Below, one piece after another: positions 8,339 through 16,828 of a stretch of 64,000 nucleotides of DNA; within the stretch, counting starts at the first letter, position 1, and each line of letters starts with the position of its first letter. The notes under the pieces were generated by a model. The model saw only the letters and a list, made by a program, of their open reading frames with translations, made no database searches and was not told the origin of the DNA. The DNA is taken from contig CAMQTJ010000004.1 in the NCBI GenBank assembly GCA_947037125.1, forward strand, positions 1 to 64,000. The letters are read 5' to 3'. The translations under genes and the position numbers were made by a program. This DNA is from an uncultured Holdemania sp. (GTDB lineage Bacteria > Bacillota_I > Bacilli_A > Erysipelotrichales > Erysipelotrichaceae).

Positions 8339-9133
8339 ATGTTGTATAAATTAGTCAAATATGACTTTAAACAATCACTTGGATTATTAAAATTCGCATT
8401 CTATTTACTTAGTGCAATTGTAATGTTTAGTGTTATTAGTAGTACACTCTATAGTTTTATATTAACTCAAGGTTACGCTTTAAGTCATCATGAATTGTTG
8501 AGTTTTGTTCATTATCTTACAGAGATTTCATTATTACTATTTTTAGATATTGAAAAGTATAGCACAATCATTATTTTTATCATTGTATTTATTATTATGA
8601 TTATATTGACCGGTGATTTGAAGGGTGGAACTAGAAATAAAATGATGGTGATACCAGTAGATAATAAGTTTCATGTTATATCAAAAATAATTGTATGTGT
8701 GATATTTATTTTGATATTAATGTGCTTGTATATTGGTGCTTATTTTATAATGATACAAATTAGTAAAAGTCATTTATCGTTTAATACAATAGTTTTAGCT
8801 TATCAACAGATAAATGTAAATACATTATTCAAAATAGTAATTAACTTAAATTTTACAATGTATGTATCATCTGTTGCATTTTTGTATTATTTACTTTCTT
8901 TAAATAAACCTAGGAAAGCAAGTTTTCTATTTTGGTTTAACTATATGATTGTAATTGGGATTTCTTTATTTAGTGATTTAATTATACAAATTGCTTCAAA
9001 TGGATTTAATATACCCAATCTTATAAATAATGTTTATATTGAATTATTTATAGAAGCATTTAAGTATGGAAGTGGTGCAATAATCTTTATATTAATAACA
9101 ATTAAAGTTATGAAAAAATTTGATTATAATTAA
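8339..9133 (+). CDS. ABC transporter permease 4 (type B)
   Basis: 264 residues, about six hydrophobic segments, starting MLYKLVKYDF. It shares the KPRxA block near residue 190 and the SSTLYSxxLxxG(S/Y) stretch near residue 35 with permease 2. It sits 13 nt after permease 3 behind an AGGGGGG Shine-Dalgarno sequence, and is the last gene before a terminator. Substrate unknown. Confidence 0.75.
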   Translation: MLYKLVKYDFKQSLGLLKFAFYLLSAIVMFSVISSTLYSFILTQGYALSHHELLSFVHYLTEISLLLFLDIEKYSTIIIFIIVFIIMIILTGDLKGGTRNKMMVIPVDNKFHVISKIIVCVIFILILMCLYIGAYFIMIQISKSHLSFNTIVLAYQQINVNTLFKIVINLNFTMYVSSVAFLYYLLSLNKPRKASFLFWFNYMIVIGISLFSDLIIQIASNGFNIPNLINNVYIELFIEAFKYGSGAIIFILITIKVMKKFDYN

Positions 9134-9149
9134 AATTGAAACAACTAAA

Positions 9150-9176
9150 AAAACTGCAGATTATTTGCAGTTTTTA
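9150..9176 (+). terminator. Terminator of the ytr-like operon
   Basis: AAAACTGCA / TGCAGTTTT arms with a 7-nt loop followed by a T-run, 17 nt after the last permease stop. Confidence 0.85.
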
Positions 9177-9252
9177 TATTGGTAATAAATTAGTAGTAAA
9201 TTGGTAATGAACTGGTAATATAGTTACTGTTTTTAACTTTAATAATTATTTA

Positions 9253-9723
9253 TTAAGTTATTAATCGATGATAGATATTTAAAGTACCATCAATGTCAGG
9301 TAATTCTTTAATGTGTAATAATTCAAAGTTGTTTTTAAGTAATACTTTAATAGATGCAATGTTATGACTTAAGACATAACCATAAATGTTTTTATTTATA
9401 AGTCTTGTATGATTTTGTATTAAATACATTTGTAGAACTTGAGTAAAATAACCACATGACCAATATTGTTCATCAATTAAAACACTGATTGAATAATCAT
9501 CAAGATTATCTTTTGAATTTTTCATTGTGAAATAACCTATCATTTGATCATCTAAAATAATTTTTACACTATCATATTGTAAAATATCGTCTAATAATAC
9601 TTTTGCATGTTCAATATTATCACACTTATTAAAGCGCATATTTTTGGAATTGTTTTCCTTTTTAACTAAACTATAAAAAACATTTAAATCATTTGTTGTG
9701 AGTGTTTCTATTGTTATAAACAT
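9253..9723 (-). CDS. GNAT-family N-acetyltransferase
   Basis: 156 residues with the GNAT fold: N-terminal strand-helix, central strands (KIILDDQMIGYFTMK, YSISVLIDEQYWSCGYFTQVLQMYL) and a C-terminal NIASIKVLLKNNFELL block typical of the RimJ/RimL branch that acetylates protein N-termini or small amines. The acetyl-CoA loop is poorly conserved (YWSCGYFTQ where Q/RxxGxG/A is usual). It stands alone on the minus strand between two plus-strand units. Substrate not predictable. Confidence 0.75.
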   Translation of the reverse strand: MFITIETLTTNDLNVFYSLVKKENNSKNMRFNKCDNIEHAKVLLDDILQYDSVKIILDDQMIGYFTMKNSKDNLDDYSISVLIDEQYWSCGYFTQVLQMYLIQNHTRLINKNIYGYVLSHNIASIKVLLKNNFELLHIKELPDIDGTLNIYHRLIT

Positions 9724-9818
9724 GTTTTTACCTCTAAAAAGATTATACTAAAAGTTTTATAAATTAGCTATAAATATAGATAAAAATAATATAGGTTTAT
9801 TGTATTGGATTTATTTGC

Positions 9819-9824
9819 TATAAT
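9819..9824 (+). promoter_or_regulatory. -10 box upstream of the helicase gene
   Basis: TATAAT at 9819-9824, 25 nt before the ATG. No good -35 is visible at 16-18 bp. Confidence 0.5.
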
Positions 9825-9848
9825 ATAGAGTATGAATGGGTGATAAAA

Positions 9849-11987
9849 ATGGGAATAAATTTAAACGAGAACCAATATAAGGCAGTAAATTCAAATAGTA
9901 AGTATATTAGAATTATTGCAGGGGCAGGATCTGGTAAGACTAGAGTATTAATTAATCGTATTTCTTATCTAATCCAAAATAAGATAACCTTTGCAAGTAA
10001 GATATTAGCTATTACCTTTACAAATAAGGCAGCTAATGAAATGAAGACGCGTGTTAGAGAAGAACTTGATATAGAAGGTGCTTCAGTAATTATCTCAACA
10101 ATTCACTCACTTTGTGTGCGTATTTTAAGGCAGGATATTCAAGCTATGAATTATCCTCGTAACTTTACAGTTATGGATATGGATGATCAAAAATCAATAT
10201 TAAAAGAGGCTTATAAAGAGTTTGGTATTGATAAGGGACAAATTACTTTTTCTAGTGCCATTAATTTTATATCAAATAATAAAGGTGCAGAAATCACAGT
10301 TGATAAAGCTTATGATTTAGCTGGAAAAAATGAAGTAGAGATAAAAAAATGTCATTTATATAAGTATTATGTAGAAAGACAAAATGCAATTTATGCTTTG
10401 GATTTTGATGATTTATTATTAGTAACTGTTAAAATGTTTAGAAATCATGGTGATGTTTTAAATAAATGGCAAAATAAATTTTCACATATACATGTCGATG
10501 AGTTTCAAGACGTTGATGCTGTACAGTATGAATTAATTGCTCAACTTGCAGGTAAAAAAAATGATGTTTATGTAGTTGGTGATCCAGATCAGACTATTTA
10601 TACATGGCGTGGTGCTGATGTGAATATCATCATGAATTTTGAAAGAGATTTTAATCCTTGCGAAACAATAATTCTTAATCAAAATTATCGTAGTATGCCT
10701 CATATTTTAAATGGTGCAAATCATTTGATCAAGAATAATTCTAATCGATTAGATAAAGATTTATATACCAATAATACAAGCAATGATAAAATTGTGCATT
10801 GTACTAGTTCTTCATCAGAATATGAAGCGGTGTGGATTGCTTCAAAAATAAATGATTTAAAGAAAACTGGTACAGAATACAATGAAATGGCAATATTATA
10901 TCGAAATAACTATCTTTCTCGTGCAATTGAGAAAGGTTTATTAGATGCGCATATTCCATATATTATGTATGGGGGTACAAAGTTTTATGAGCGTGCTGAA
11001 ATTAAAGATGCTTTATGTTATTTAAGAATGGTTGAAAATGCTGATGACTTAGCACTTATGCGAATTATTAATAAACCAAAGCGTGGTTTAGGTAATAAAG
11101 CTATGGAAACAATACTTCAAAAGAGTCGCGAGTGTAATATTAGTATGTATGAAGCTATTTCTCAGTTTGAATTATTTTCTACTAAGTCACAAAAAGTTAT
11201 TGATAGTTTTGTGAAGATGGTTGAAAAATGGCGTGTTGCAGCTGAAACTACACCTATTTATGATTTACTTGAAATGGTTATTGATGAATCTGGATATCGT
11301 GCAATGCTTGAAGAAGATAAAGAAATTGAACGTTTAGAAAACTTAAAAGAATTAATTAATGACGTTTTAAGTTTTACTGTAAACTATCCTGAAAGTACAC
11401 TGGATGAATACTTACAATTAGTTGCTTTATATGGTGATAAATCTGAAATTGAAACAGGTCAAGCTGTTCAGTTAATGACTGTGCATGCATCAAAAGGATT
11501 AGAGTTTGATACTGTATTTATTTGTGGTATGAATGATGGTACATTTCCATCAGAACGCTCACTTCAAGATGGTATTAGTGGACTTGAAGAAGAACGTCGT
11601 ATCGCATATGTTGCAATTACAAGAGCTAAAAACAAATTGTTTATAAGTGATTGTGGTGGATATAATTTTGTATTGCAAAAAGTGCAAGTTAAATCACGTT
11701 TTATTGATGAAATTGACGAAGAATATATTCAACATATTGGAATATCGTCTGATTATAATCGTCCAATTGAAAGAATTGTGAAGCCATTAAATGATGTGAA
11801 GTTATTTAATGAATATAATGAAAAAAGGGATCCTAAAAAACTTAAAAAAGGTGATTTAATAAATCATGGTATGTTTGGTGATGGTGTGGTATTAAAAGTT
11901 GAAGGTAATTTAGCTCAAATTGCTTTTGCTTATCCACATGGTGTTAAAAAATTATTAGTTACACATCCATCAATTACTAAAAAATAA
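9849..11987 (+). CDS. pcrA: UvrD/PcrA-type superfamily 1 DNA helicase
   Basis: 712 residues. All SF1A motifs are present: GAGSGKTR (Walker A), TFTNKAA (Ia), DEFQDVDAVQ (II), GDPDQTIYTWRGAD (III), LNQNYRS (IV), TVHASKGLEFDTVF (V) and EEERRIAYVAITRAK (VI). The family unwinds DNA 3'-5' in excision repair and clears RecA filaments and replication-transcription conflicts. The last 60 residues (KGDLINHGMFGDGVVL...AQIAFAYPHGVKKLL) match the Tudor-like C-terminus through which PcrA binds RNA polymerase. A GTG at 9840 is in frame, but GGGTGA lies 5 nt before the ATG at 9849, which is therefore preferred. Length is near the family norm. ligA, often adjacent, is absent. Confidence 0.92.
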   Translation: MGINLNENQYKAVNSNSKYIRIIAGAGSGKTRVLINRISYLIQNKITFASKILAITFTNKAANEMKTRVREELDIEGASVIISTIHSLCVRILRQDIQAMNYPRNFTVMDMDDQKSILKEAYKEFGIDKGQITFSSAINFISNNKGAEITVDKAYDLAGKNEVEIKKCHLYKYYVERQNAIYALDFDDLLLVTVKMFRNHGDVLNKWQNKFSHIHVDEFQDVDAVQYELIAQLAGKKNDVYVVGDPDQTIYTWRGADVNIIMNFERDFNPCETIILNQNYRSMPHILNGANHLIKNNSNRLDKDLYTNNTSNDKIVHCTSSSSEYEAVWIASKINDLKKTGTEYNEMAILYRNNYLSRAIEKGLLDAHIPYIMYGGTKFYERAEIKDALCYLRMVENADDLALMRIINKPKRGLGNKAMETILQKSRECNISMYEAISQFELFSTKSQKVIDSFVKMVEKWRVAAETTPIYDLLEMVIDESGYRAMLEEDKEIERLENLKELINDVLSFTVNYPESTLDEYLQLVALYGDKSEIETGQAVQLMTVHASKGLEFDTVFICGMNDGTFPSERSLQDGISGLEEERRIAYVAITRAKNKLFISDCGGYNFVLQKVQVKSRFIDEIDEEYIQHIGISSDYNRPIERIVKPLNDVKLFNEYNEKRDPKKLKKGDLINHGMFGDGVVLKVEGNLAQIAFAYPHGVKKLLVTHPSITKK

Positions 11988-11989
11988 AT

Positions 11990-12478
11990 ATGGAACTTGT
12001 TATATATAAAGTTGAATATACTCAAGAAATAGTAGAATTATTTAATAAAACTGTACATAAAATTAATAAGAAAAACTATAATCGAAAACAAATTAGGGCA
12101 TGGGCTCCCAAAAAATATGATTTAACTTTTTGGGAAAATAAATTTTTAAATTCAAATACAATTGTTGTTATGGATAATGATAAAATTGTGGGATTTACTA
12201 ATTTTGAAAATAATGGATACATTGATTGTTTTTATGCACATTATCAATATCAAGGTAAACATATTGGTAGTATGATGTTGGAATATATTACTAATTATTT
12301 AATATCAATAGATGTGGATGTAATCTATGCACATGTATCAATTAGTGCAAAAGGATTTTATCTTAAAAATTATTTTGTTATTGTTAGAGAAAATAATGTG
12401 GTGATCGACGAAGTTAAATTAAATAATTTTATAATGAAAAAAAATATAAAAAGCTATTCATCTTATACAGGTGGATAG
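11990..12478 (+). CDS. GNAT-family N-acetyltransferase (YafP-like)
   Basis: 162 residues, 2 nt after the helicase stop, so probably co-transcribed. Early block FNKTVHKINKKNYNRKQIRAWAP is typical of YafP-type GNATs, followed by VVMDNDKIVGFTNF and YIDCFYAHYQYQGKHIGSMML, where Q/GxxGxG-like YQGKHIG is the acetyl-CoA loop. The C-terminal AKGFYLKNYFVIV is the usual last strand-helix. The terminator hairpin runs through the final codons, including the TAG stop. Substrate unknown. Confidence 0.8.
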   Translation: MELVIYKVEYTQEIVELFNKTVHKINKKNYNRKQIRAWAPKKYDLTFWENKFLNSNTIVVMDNDKIVGFTNFENNGYIDCFYAHYQYQGKHIGSMMLEYITNYLISIDVDVIYAHVSISAKGFYLKNYFVIVRENNVVIDEVKLNNFIMKKNIKSYSSYTGG

Positions 12479-12486
12479 CTTTTTAT
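12449..12486 (+). terminator. Terminator overlapping the end of the GNAT coding region
   Basis: Arms AAAAGCTATTCA (12449-12460) and TGGATAGCTTTT (12472-12483) with one G-U pair. The TAG stop (12476-12478) is inside the 3' arm. Confidence 0.8.
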
Positions 12487-13009
12487 GTTTAATTCATCTT
12501 TTTTTACTATAGACTTAAAGAAAAGGAATGGTCTCTTGTTAAAATAGTAAGACACTTTCGAAAATTATCACACCTTTATAATTTTGATTAATAACTTTTA
12601 GAAATGTCATAAAAGGATTTACATAAAATATTAATTATTTTAATATTTAGAAATATCAAGAACATTGAAAAATCTTCGTTATTTTAATTAAAATATTATT
12701 TGATCATGAATATTAGTACAAATTAAGGTGTTATTTTTTTTCTTTGATAGTAAGTAAGTGAAAAAACTAGAAGATTTTAACCGATAAAAGGAAAAACCTT
12801 ATCATAAATTAATATTGGTCAATGTAGTCGTTAGTTACAGTTTAATAGCTGTTAGTGACAATTGTAATTATTATTTGAAAATTTGACTATAATATTAAAT
12901 TGTACTTATTGGGGTTTCTTCAGTAATCACGTTTAATTATTACAAATAATTTTTGTAATATAAGACTTGTTGATTGTTGTATTGAGAAAAAAATAAAAGG
13001 AGGATTTAT
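12487..13009 (+). other. About 520-bp AT-rich gap, no intact gene
   Basis: No ORF above 50 codons with coding character. A perfect 9-bp hairpin (AAATATTAA / TTAATATTT, 12626-12648) and a TATAAT at 12888-12893 about 115 nt before the next gene are the only distinct signals. The TATAAT has no good -35 at normal spacing. The next gene has a strong AGGAGG at its start. Possibly decayed sequence, but I could not match it to a family. Confidence 0.5.
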
Positions 13010-13993
13010 ATGTCAGTTTTAGATAAAACACACAAAGCTTTAAAAGAAAATGGTTTCGTTGTTCAAGATGGTTGTGCAGTTGGTGTTGTTAATGAGTATC
13101 TTATAACAATAGAGTCAATAGATGGTAGACGTTTTAACGTTTTTTACTATACCAGTCTAAATAACGAAATTACCAAAAACACATTAAAAGATATTAAATT
13201 TAATTTCAAAGAGAATTTTGGTAAGAAATTATTAATTCAAAAACTAGATAATTCTGTATCTACTGTTTTTATCTTTTCTAAAAAGTTTGAAGATGGTAAT
13301 ATAATGAAATATTTAAATGATATTACTTTTGCTCTAAAGGATGCACAAATCTTTAATGAAAAGAAATGTTATATATGTCTTCAAGATAATGTTGATAGTG
13401 TATTTAGAAACAAAAAAATGATGAAAAATGTTCATTTAAAGTGTGCTCAACAAGAAATTATTACTGATGTTGAATTGATAGAAAGTAAAAAATATAATTT
13501 TTTTACAGGTACTCTAGGTGCATTTTTAGGATTGTTTTTGGGTATTTTACCAAGTATAGTGACCATTGTTGCTATGGAGACTATATATAGTATCCTAATT
13601 ATGGTTGTTCCGTTTGCAATATTCATGGTATATAAGTACTTTAATGGTAAACCTGGTATATATGCTCTTATTTTAAATGTAGCTCTTTCTTTTGTTGCAG
13701 TAATACTTATGAGATATATAAGTGTAATCGACGAAGTTTATTCAACTTTTGGTGTTGATATAGCTACCACTTTTGAATTGACTAATAGCGTATTCTTATC
13801 TTTAGAAGGTATTATTGACGTAATTGAAACAAGTGTTTTGGAATTTATATTCATGGGGTTGGGTATATTAGTTAATTGGAAAATGATAGCTACAACACAT
13901 AATAAAATAATTATTAATGAGAGAAATAGAATATCGACAATTATTCCTATAAATATGTTTGAAAGTATAATAAAGGAAACGAAAGATAAATAA
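13010..13993 (+). CDS. Unrecognised membrane protein with CxxC...HxxC motif
   Basis: 327 residues, not recognised. The first 110 residues look like a soluble alpha/beta domain. They are followed by KKCYICLQD and, 22 residues on, VHLKCAQQ, a possible four-ligand zinc site. The second half has about four hydrophobic segments (near residues 165-190, 193-210, 216-240 and 280-295) and a short charged tail. An AGGAGG site precedes the ATG by 7 nt, so it is likely expressed. It sits in an accessory patch beside another unknown membrane protein on the opposite strand and an IS remnant. Function should be left open. Confidence 0.7.
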   Translation: MSVLDKTHKALKENGFVVQDGCAVGVVNEYLITIESIDGRRFNVFYYTSLNNEITKNTLKDIKFNFKENFGKKLLIQKLDNSVSTVFIFSKKFEDGNIMKYLNDITFALKDAQIFNEKKCYICLQDNVDSVFRNKKMMKNVHLKCAQQEIITDVELIESKKYNFFTGTLGAFLGLFLGILPSIVTIVAMETIYSILIMVVPFAIFMVYKYFNGKPGIYALILNVALSFVAVILMRYISVIDEVYSTFGVDIATTFELTNSVFLSLEGIIDVIETSVLEFIFMGLGILVNWKMIATTHNKIIINERNRISTIIPINMFESIIKETKDK

Positions 13994-14096
13994 CTTGCAT
14001 AATTAAAATGAATATTATCATATAATAAATTATGGAAATTTTAAAAGTTAATTATTCAAAGATATATTATTTAGTTTTTACAATGTACATAAATTT

Positions 14097-14134
14097 CAGT
14101 ACTTCTATGTCTAATAGATTGTGCTGTTTTTTTT
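14097..14134 (+). terminator. Terminator after the CxxC membrane protein
   Basis: Outer arms CAGTAC / GTGCTG and inner arms TCTAT / ATAGA, then eight Ts. It lies between two convergent genes. Confidence 0.65.
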
Positions 14135-14177
14135 ATAATTTATGATTATTAATTTCGAAAAAAAGTAAGCTAAATTA

Positions 14178-14729
14178 TTAATTGCGCATAGTTCTTTTCA
14201 TTTTTTTGATTTTATGTCTTGCTATATATACTTGTATACGCTTAGCGATGTCAAGAATAGCAAACCAGAATCCTGTAAACATGCTTATACTAATTTTCGC
14301 AACTATAAATAATGATAATCCCAAAAAAGGTATTTTATTAAAATTTTGCCATTTTATAAATGCTGATGAAGCTACAAAACCCCAAGGTGTACCAAATAAA
14401 TAGAAAAATACTACATTATTAGGAAATATTGTAAATTCATATTTTGGCATTCCAGCATCGACTAGAATATAATACGATATTATCGTAAAAATAAATGCTG
14501 CAATTATTTTATAAAGGAAAACAATATTATCCTTAGATGAAATTTTTTCAGATAATAGTAAATTTTTATTATAAAGATATTTGTTGTTGTATATATTCCA
14601 TTCATCTTTAAGTTCGTTTGTTAAATAAATGTTATAATTTTTCCGTTGTGTTTTTTTGTATGTTGATCTAACTATTTCTATACTTGTATCTTCAGGCAAG
14701 TTTAACATTTCTAAAATTCTATTTTTCAT
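14178..14729 (-). CDS. Unrecognised membrane protein, weakly J-domain-like N-terminus
   Basis: 183 residues, not recognised. The first 60 residues (ILEMLNLPEDTSIEIVRSTYKK ... LKDEWNIYNNKYLYNKNLL) have the helix pattern of a J-domain, but the HPD triad is missing, so no DnaK stimulation is implied. About three hydrophobic segments follow (near residues 68-85, 95-125, 133-158), then a very basic tail (RHKIKKMKRTMRN). An AGGTG site precedes the ATG. It converges with the CxxC membrane protein and may or may not act with it. Confidence 0.6.
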   Translation of the reverse strand: MKNRILEMLNLPEDTSIEIVRSTYKKTQRKNYNIYLTNELKDEWNIYNNKYLYNKNLLLSEKISSKDNIVFLYKIIAAFIFTIISYYILVDAGMPKYEFTIFPNNVVFFYLFGTPWGFVASSAFIKWQNFNKIPFLGLSLFIVAKISISMFTGFWFAILDIAKRIQVYIARHKIKKMKRTMRN

Positions 14730-14840
14730 AGTTTCACCTCTTAATTTTAAAAACTAATAATCATTTAATAATAAATAATAGTTCATATAATTGCTTTATC
14801 TAATGTACACGATATTATATTAATTGTCCAGTTATTTATG

Positions 14841-14867
14841 AACTAGGAAATATCTTAATTCCTAGTT
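14841..14867. repeat. Perfect 9-bp inverted repeat in decayed region
   Basis: AACTAGGAA and TTCCTAGTT around a 9-nt AT loop. No U-run on either strand, so not an ordinary terminator. Its role is unknown. Confidence 0.5.
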
Positions 14868-15049
14868 AAAATTCATAAAAAATTTTCTAACCGACCATCG
14901 GATGCACCAAGATTATATAATGAGTATTATTAAAGTATATAATTATACTATTAGTTCTATATTTGGAATATTTATCATAATAAAATATAGTTAAATGTTG
15001 TTTAAATTATTATAAAATCAAAAATTAAAGAAAAGAAGATGTCATAAAT

Positions 15050-15980
15050 TGAAGTAACATAAAAATACGATGATAACGATCAAGCATGTATCGAATTTTT
15101 TTTAAAAATTAAATTCCCATATGTTTTTATAGTTAAGAGTGAGGATGAACTGAATATTATTGTATCCAGTCTCGCAATATTTTGCAATGTAAATATTGTT
15201 GTCATAATAAGTACTTATTTGCAAACTCAATCTTTTAAGATAACAAACTTTATCTTTATAAATTGATTATAGGACTTCGTTTATTCTTTAATTCTTCAAA
15301 AGGTATTTAAGCAATTGAATTAGCTAGTGATATTAACGTAAATTACAAAACAGCATTACTATTATTAAGCATATGTAGATTGATTATAGCTAAATCTAAT
15401 AACGATAATTTATAAGATTAGATGTTCTTTGAGTCAGATGCTGCATATATTGCTTCAAAAGAAAGGTATCAGGTTGTCAATGGAACACAACTTAACAGCA
15501 ACCTGTTTTATTTATGCTTTCTATAATGATTGAAAATAGTATTCCTTTGTATTTAAAAATGTAAGTAATGCCAGTTGATAATGGTGAAAATATAGATTGA
15601 ATTACAGCGAAAAGTATAAAGTTAGATAAAAAACACGAGCTAAATACAGATGAAAAAAATACATATAATATACTAAAGGATTAAATAAATTTGAAAAGTT
15701 ATAAAATACCGTAAAAGATTAATAGTCTTCGTTATATTGGTTAAATGTAATAATAGCAAATATAAAGAATAATATTACTGACATTTATCATGGCATTACG
15801 AAAGGAGACCTACCATTATTTTTAAATGAGCAATAATAATGATTCAATCATAGTTTTACAGGACAGAAAATAATGAATAAAATATCTTCATACATATATC
15901 ATTCAGTTGAGATGCCTTGAAAACTAATTGTCTATACATTGAACATTTAAAAGAGTTATTTACACCTTGTGGTGTCTGAT
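15050..15980 (+). pseudogene. Decayed IS1595-family (ISXO2-like) transposase
   Basis: No ORF survives, but translation in shifting frames gives a collinear transposase trace: DDNDQACIEFFLKIKFP (from 15068), TEYYCIQSRNILQCKYCCH (zinc-ribbon part, 15150-15210), DNKLYLYKLIIGLRLFFNS, SSKGI*AIELASDINVNYKT (about 15290-15350), FESDAAYIASKERYQ (15427-15471, at the place of the catalytic Asp block), LFMLSMIENSIPLYLK (from 15508), KHELNTDEKNTYNILK, TDIYHGITKGDLPLFL (about 15778-15830), FTGQKIMNKI and LIVYTLNI. These follow the N-to-C order of IS1595 transposases. More than ten stops and several frameshifts show long decay. I could not identify the element ends. Confidence 0.75.
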
Positions 15981-16019
15981 TGTAAGTTAGATAAAATTAT
16001 ATTTTAATGCTTCAAACTA

Positions 16020-16571
16020 TTGGAATGTGTAATAATACTAGTTATGCTATGTGGATGCTCTAATAATCCAAAAGATACTAAACCTGATATAGATAATATT
16101 CAAAATAACGTTAATCCAAGTCCATCACCTACAGCCTATCCTGAAGTTGTTGCAGGTGAAAAAGACTATTCACCAATTAAGGTTCGAAATCAATATTTTA
16201 ATGAAATACCACAGCCTTCTACAATATCGTTTTTTATGGAAGATGAACTTAATATTGGATTTATTTACGAATATGGAGCACTTGCTGAACCTTGCGATGA
16301 TGATTTGCCAAAAGATAAGTATTGAAACACATATTTATATTATGGTAAGTTAAGTGAAGTCGAAAAAAATATTTATAGTAGTGACGGAAACTATACTAGT
16401 GCATGGGATAGTGCTGAAGATACAATTAGTACTGATAAAGACTATTACGTAGTGCTGAAAGGTGAAAAAATGTTTTTTTTATTTGAAGAAATGTCTATCG
16501 TGGAATTAAGAGAGTATGAATCTGATATTTATTTTATGCTATATAAAAGTGCAGAGTCAGATATTAATTAA
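16020..16571 (+). pseudogene. Lipoprotein gene broken by an in-frame TGA
   Basis: From the TTG at 16020 the frame encodes a truncated signal peptide ending in a lipobox (VMLCGC), then a soluble domain to TGA at 16323-16325. The same frame continues without interruption to TAA at 16571 with clear protein character (NTYLYYGKLSE, YYVVLKGEKMFFLFEEM, LREYESDIYFML). The TGA sits where a Trp codon would make sense. The basic start of the signal peptide is missing, and the gene begins directly after the IS1595 remnant, so the 5' end was probably lost with that insertion. The function of the intact parent is not recognised. Confidence 0.6.
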
Positions 16572-16587
16572 TATTAATTATAATAGA

Positions 16588-16617
16588 GAAAAGGTTAAGT
16601 TAATTAACCTTTTTTTA
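16588..16617 (+). terminator. Terminator after the broken lipoprotein gene
   Basis: AAAAGGTTAA / TTAACCTTTT arms followed by a T-run, 18 nt beyond the TAA at 16571. Its survival supports the view that this was a real gene. Confidence 0.75.
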
Positions 16618-16751
16618 TTGAAAAGTTTTTTTAAAGAATCAAATAAGCCATATTAAATACACATTAAAAAAGATAATAATTGATTATAATTCTAACCTTA
16701 AAATAAATTAGATAAAAATGAAAAAAAATTAGAAAAACGTTAAAAAAAGAG

Positions 16752-16780
16752 TTGTTTCACAAGTTAGATTATGTTAGTAT
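16752..16780 (+). promoter_or_regulatory. Promoter of the FMN/FAD reductase gene
   Basis: TTGTTT (16752-16757), 17-bp spacer, TAGTAT (16775-16780) with a TG one base upstream (extended -10). Confidence 0.6.
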
Positions 16781-16828
16781 GAATAGGCTTTCAATTTTTT
16801 TTATGAAATGCAGAAAACGGGAGAATTT

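Noticed and set aside
12487-12700. Possible transposon remnant in the gap after the GNAT gene
   Set aside because: Short peptide-like fragments (LKEKEWSLVKIVRHF) did not extend into a recognisable transposase, and no inverted ends were found.
16147-16353. 68-codon ORF in another frame inside the lipoprotein relic
   Set aside because: Overlaps the frame with a lipobox and clear protein character; no ribosome binding site.
16020-16571. Code-4 use of TGA as Trp in this organism
   Set aside because: All intact genes use TGG for Trp and none is interrupted by TGA; decay of one gene next to an IS relic is simpler.
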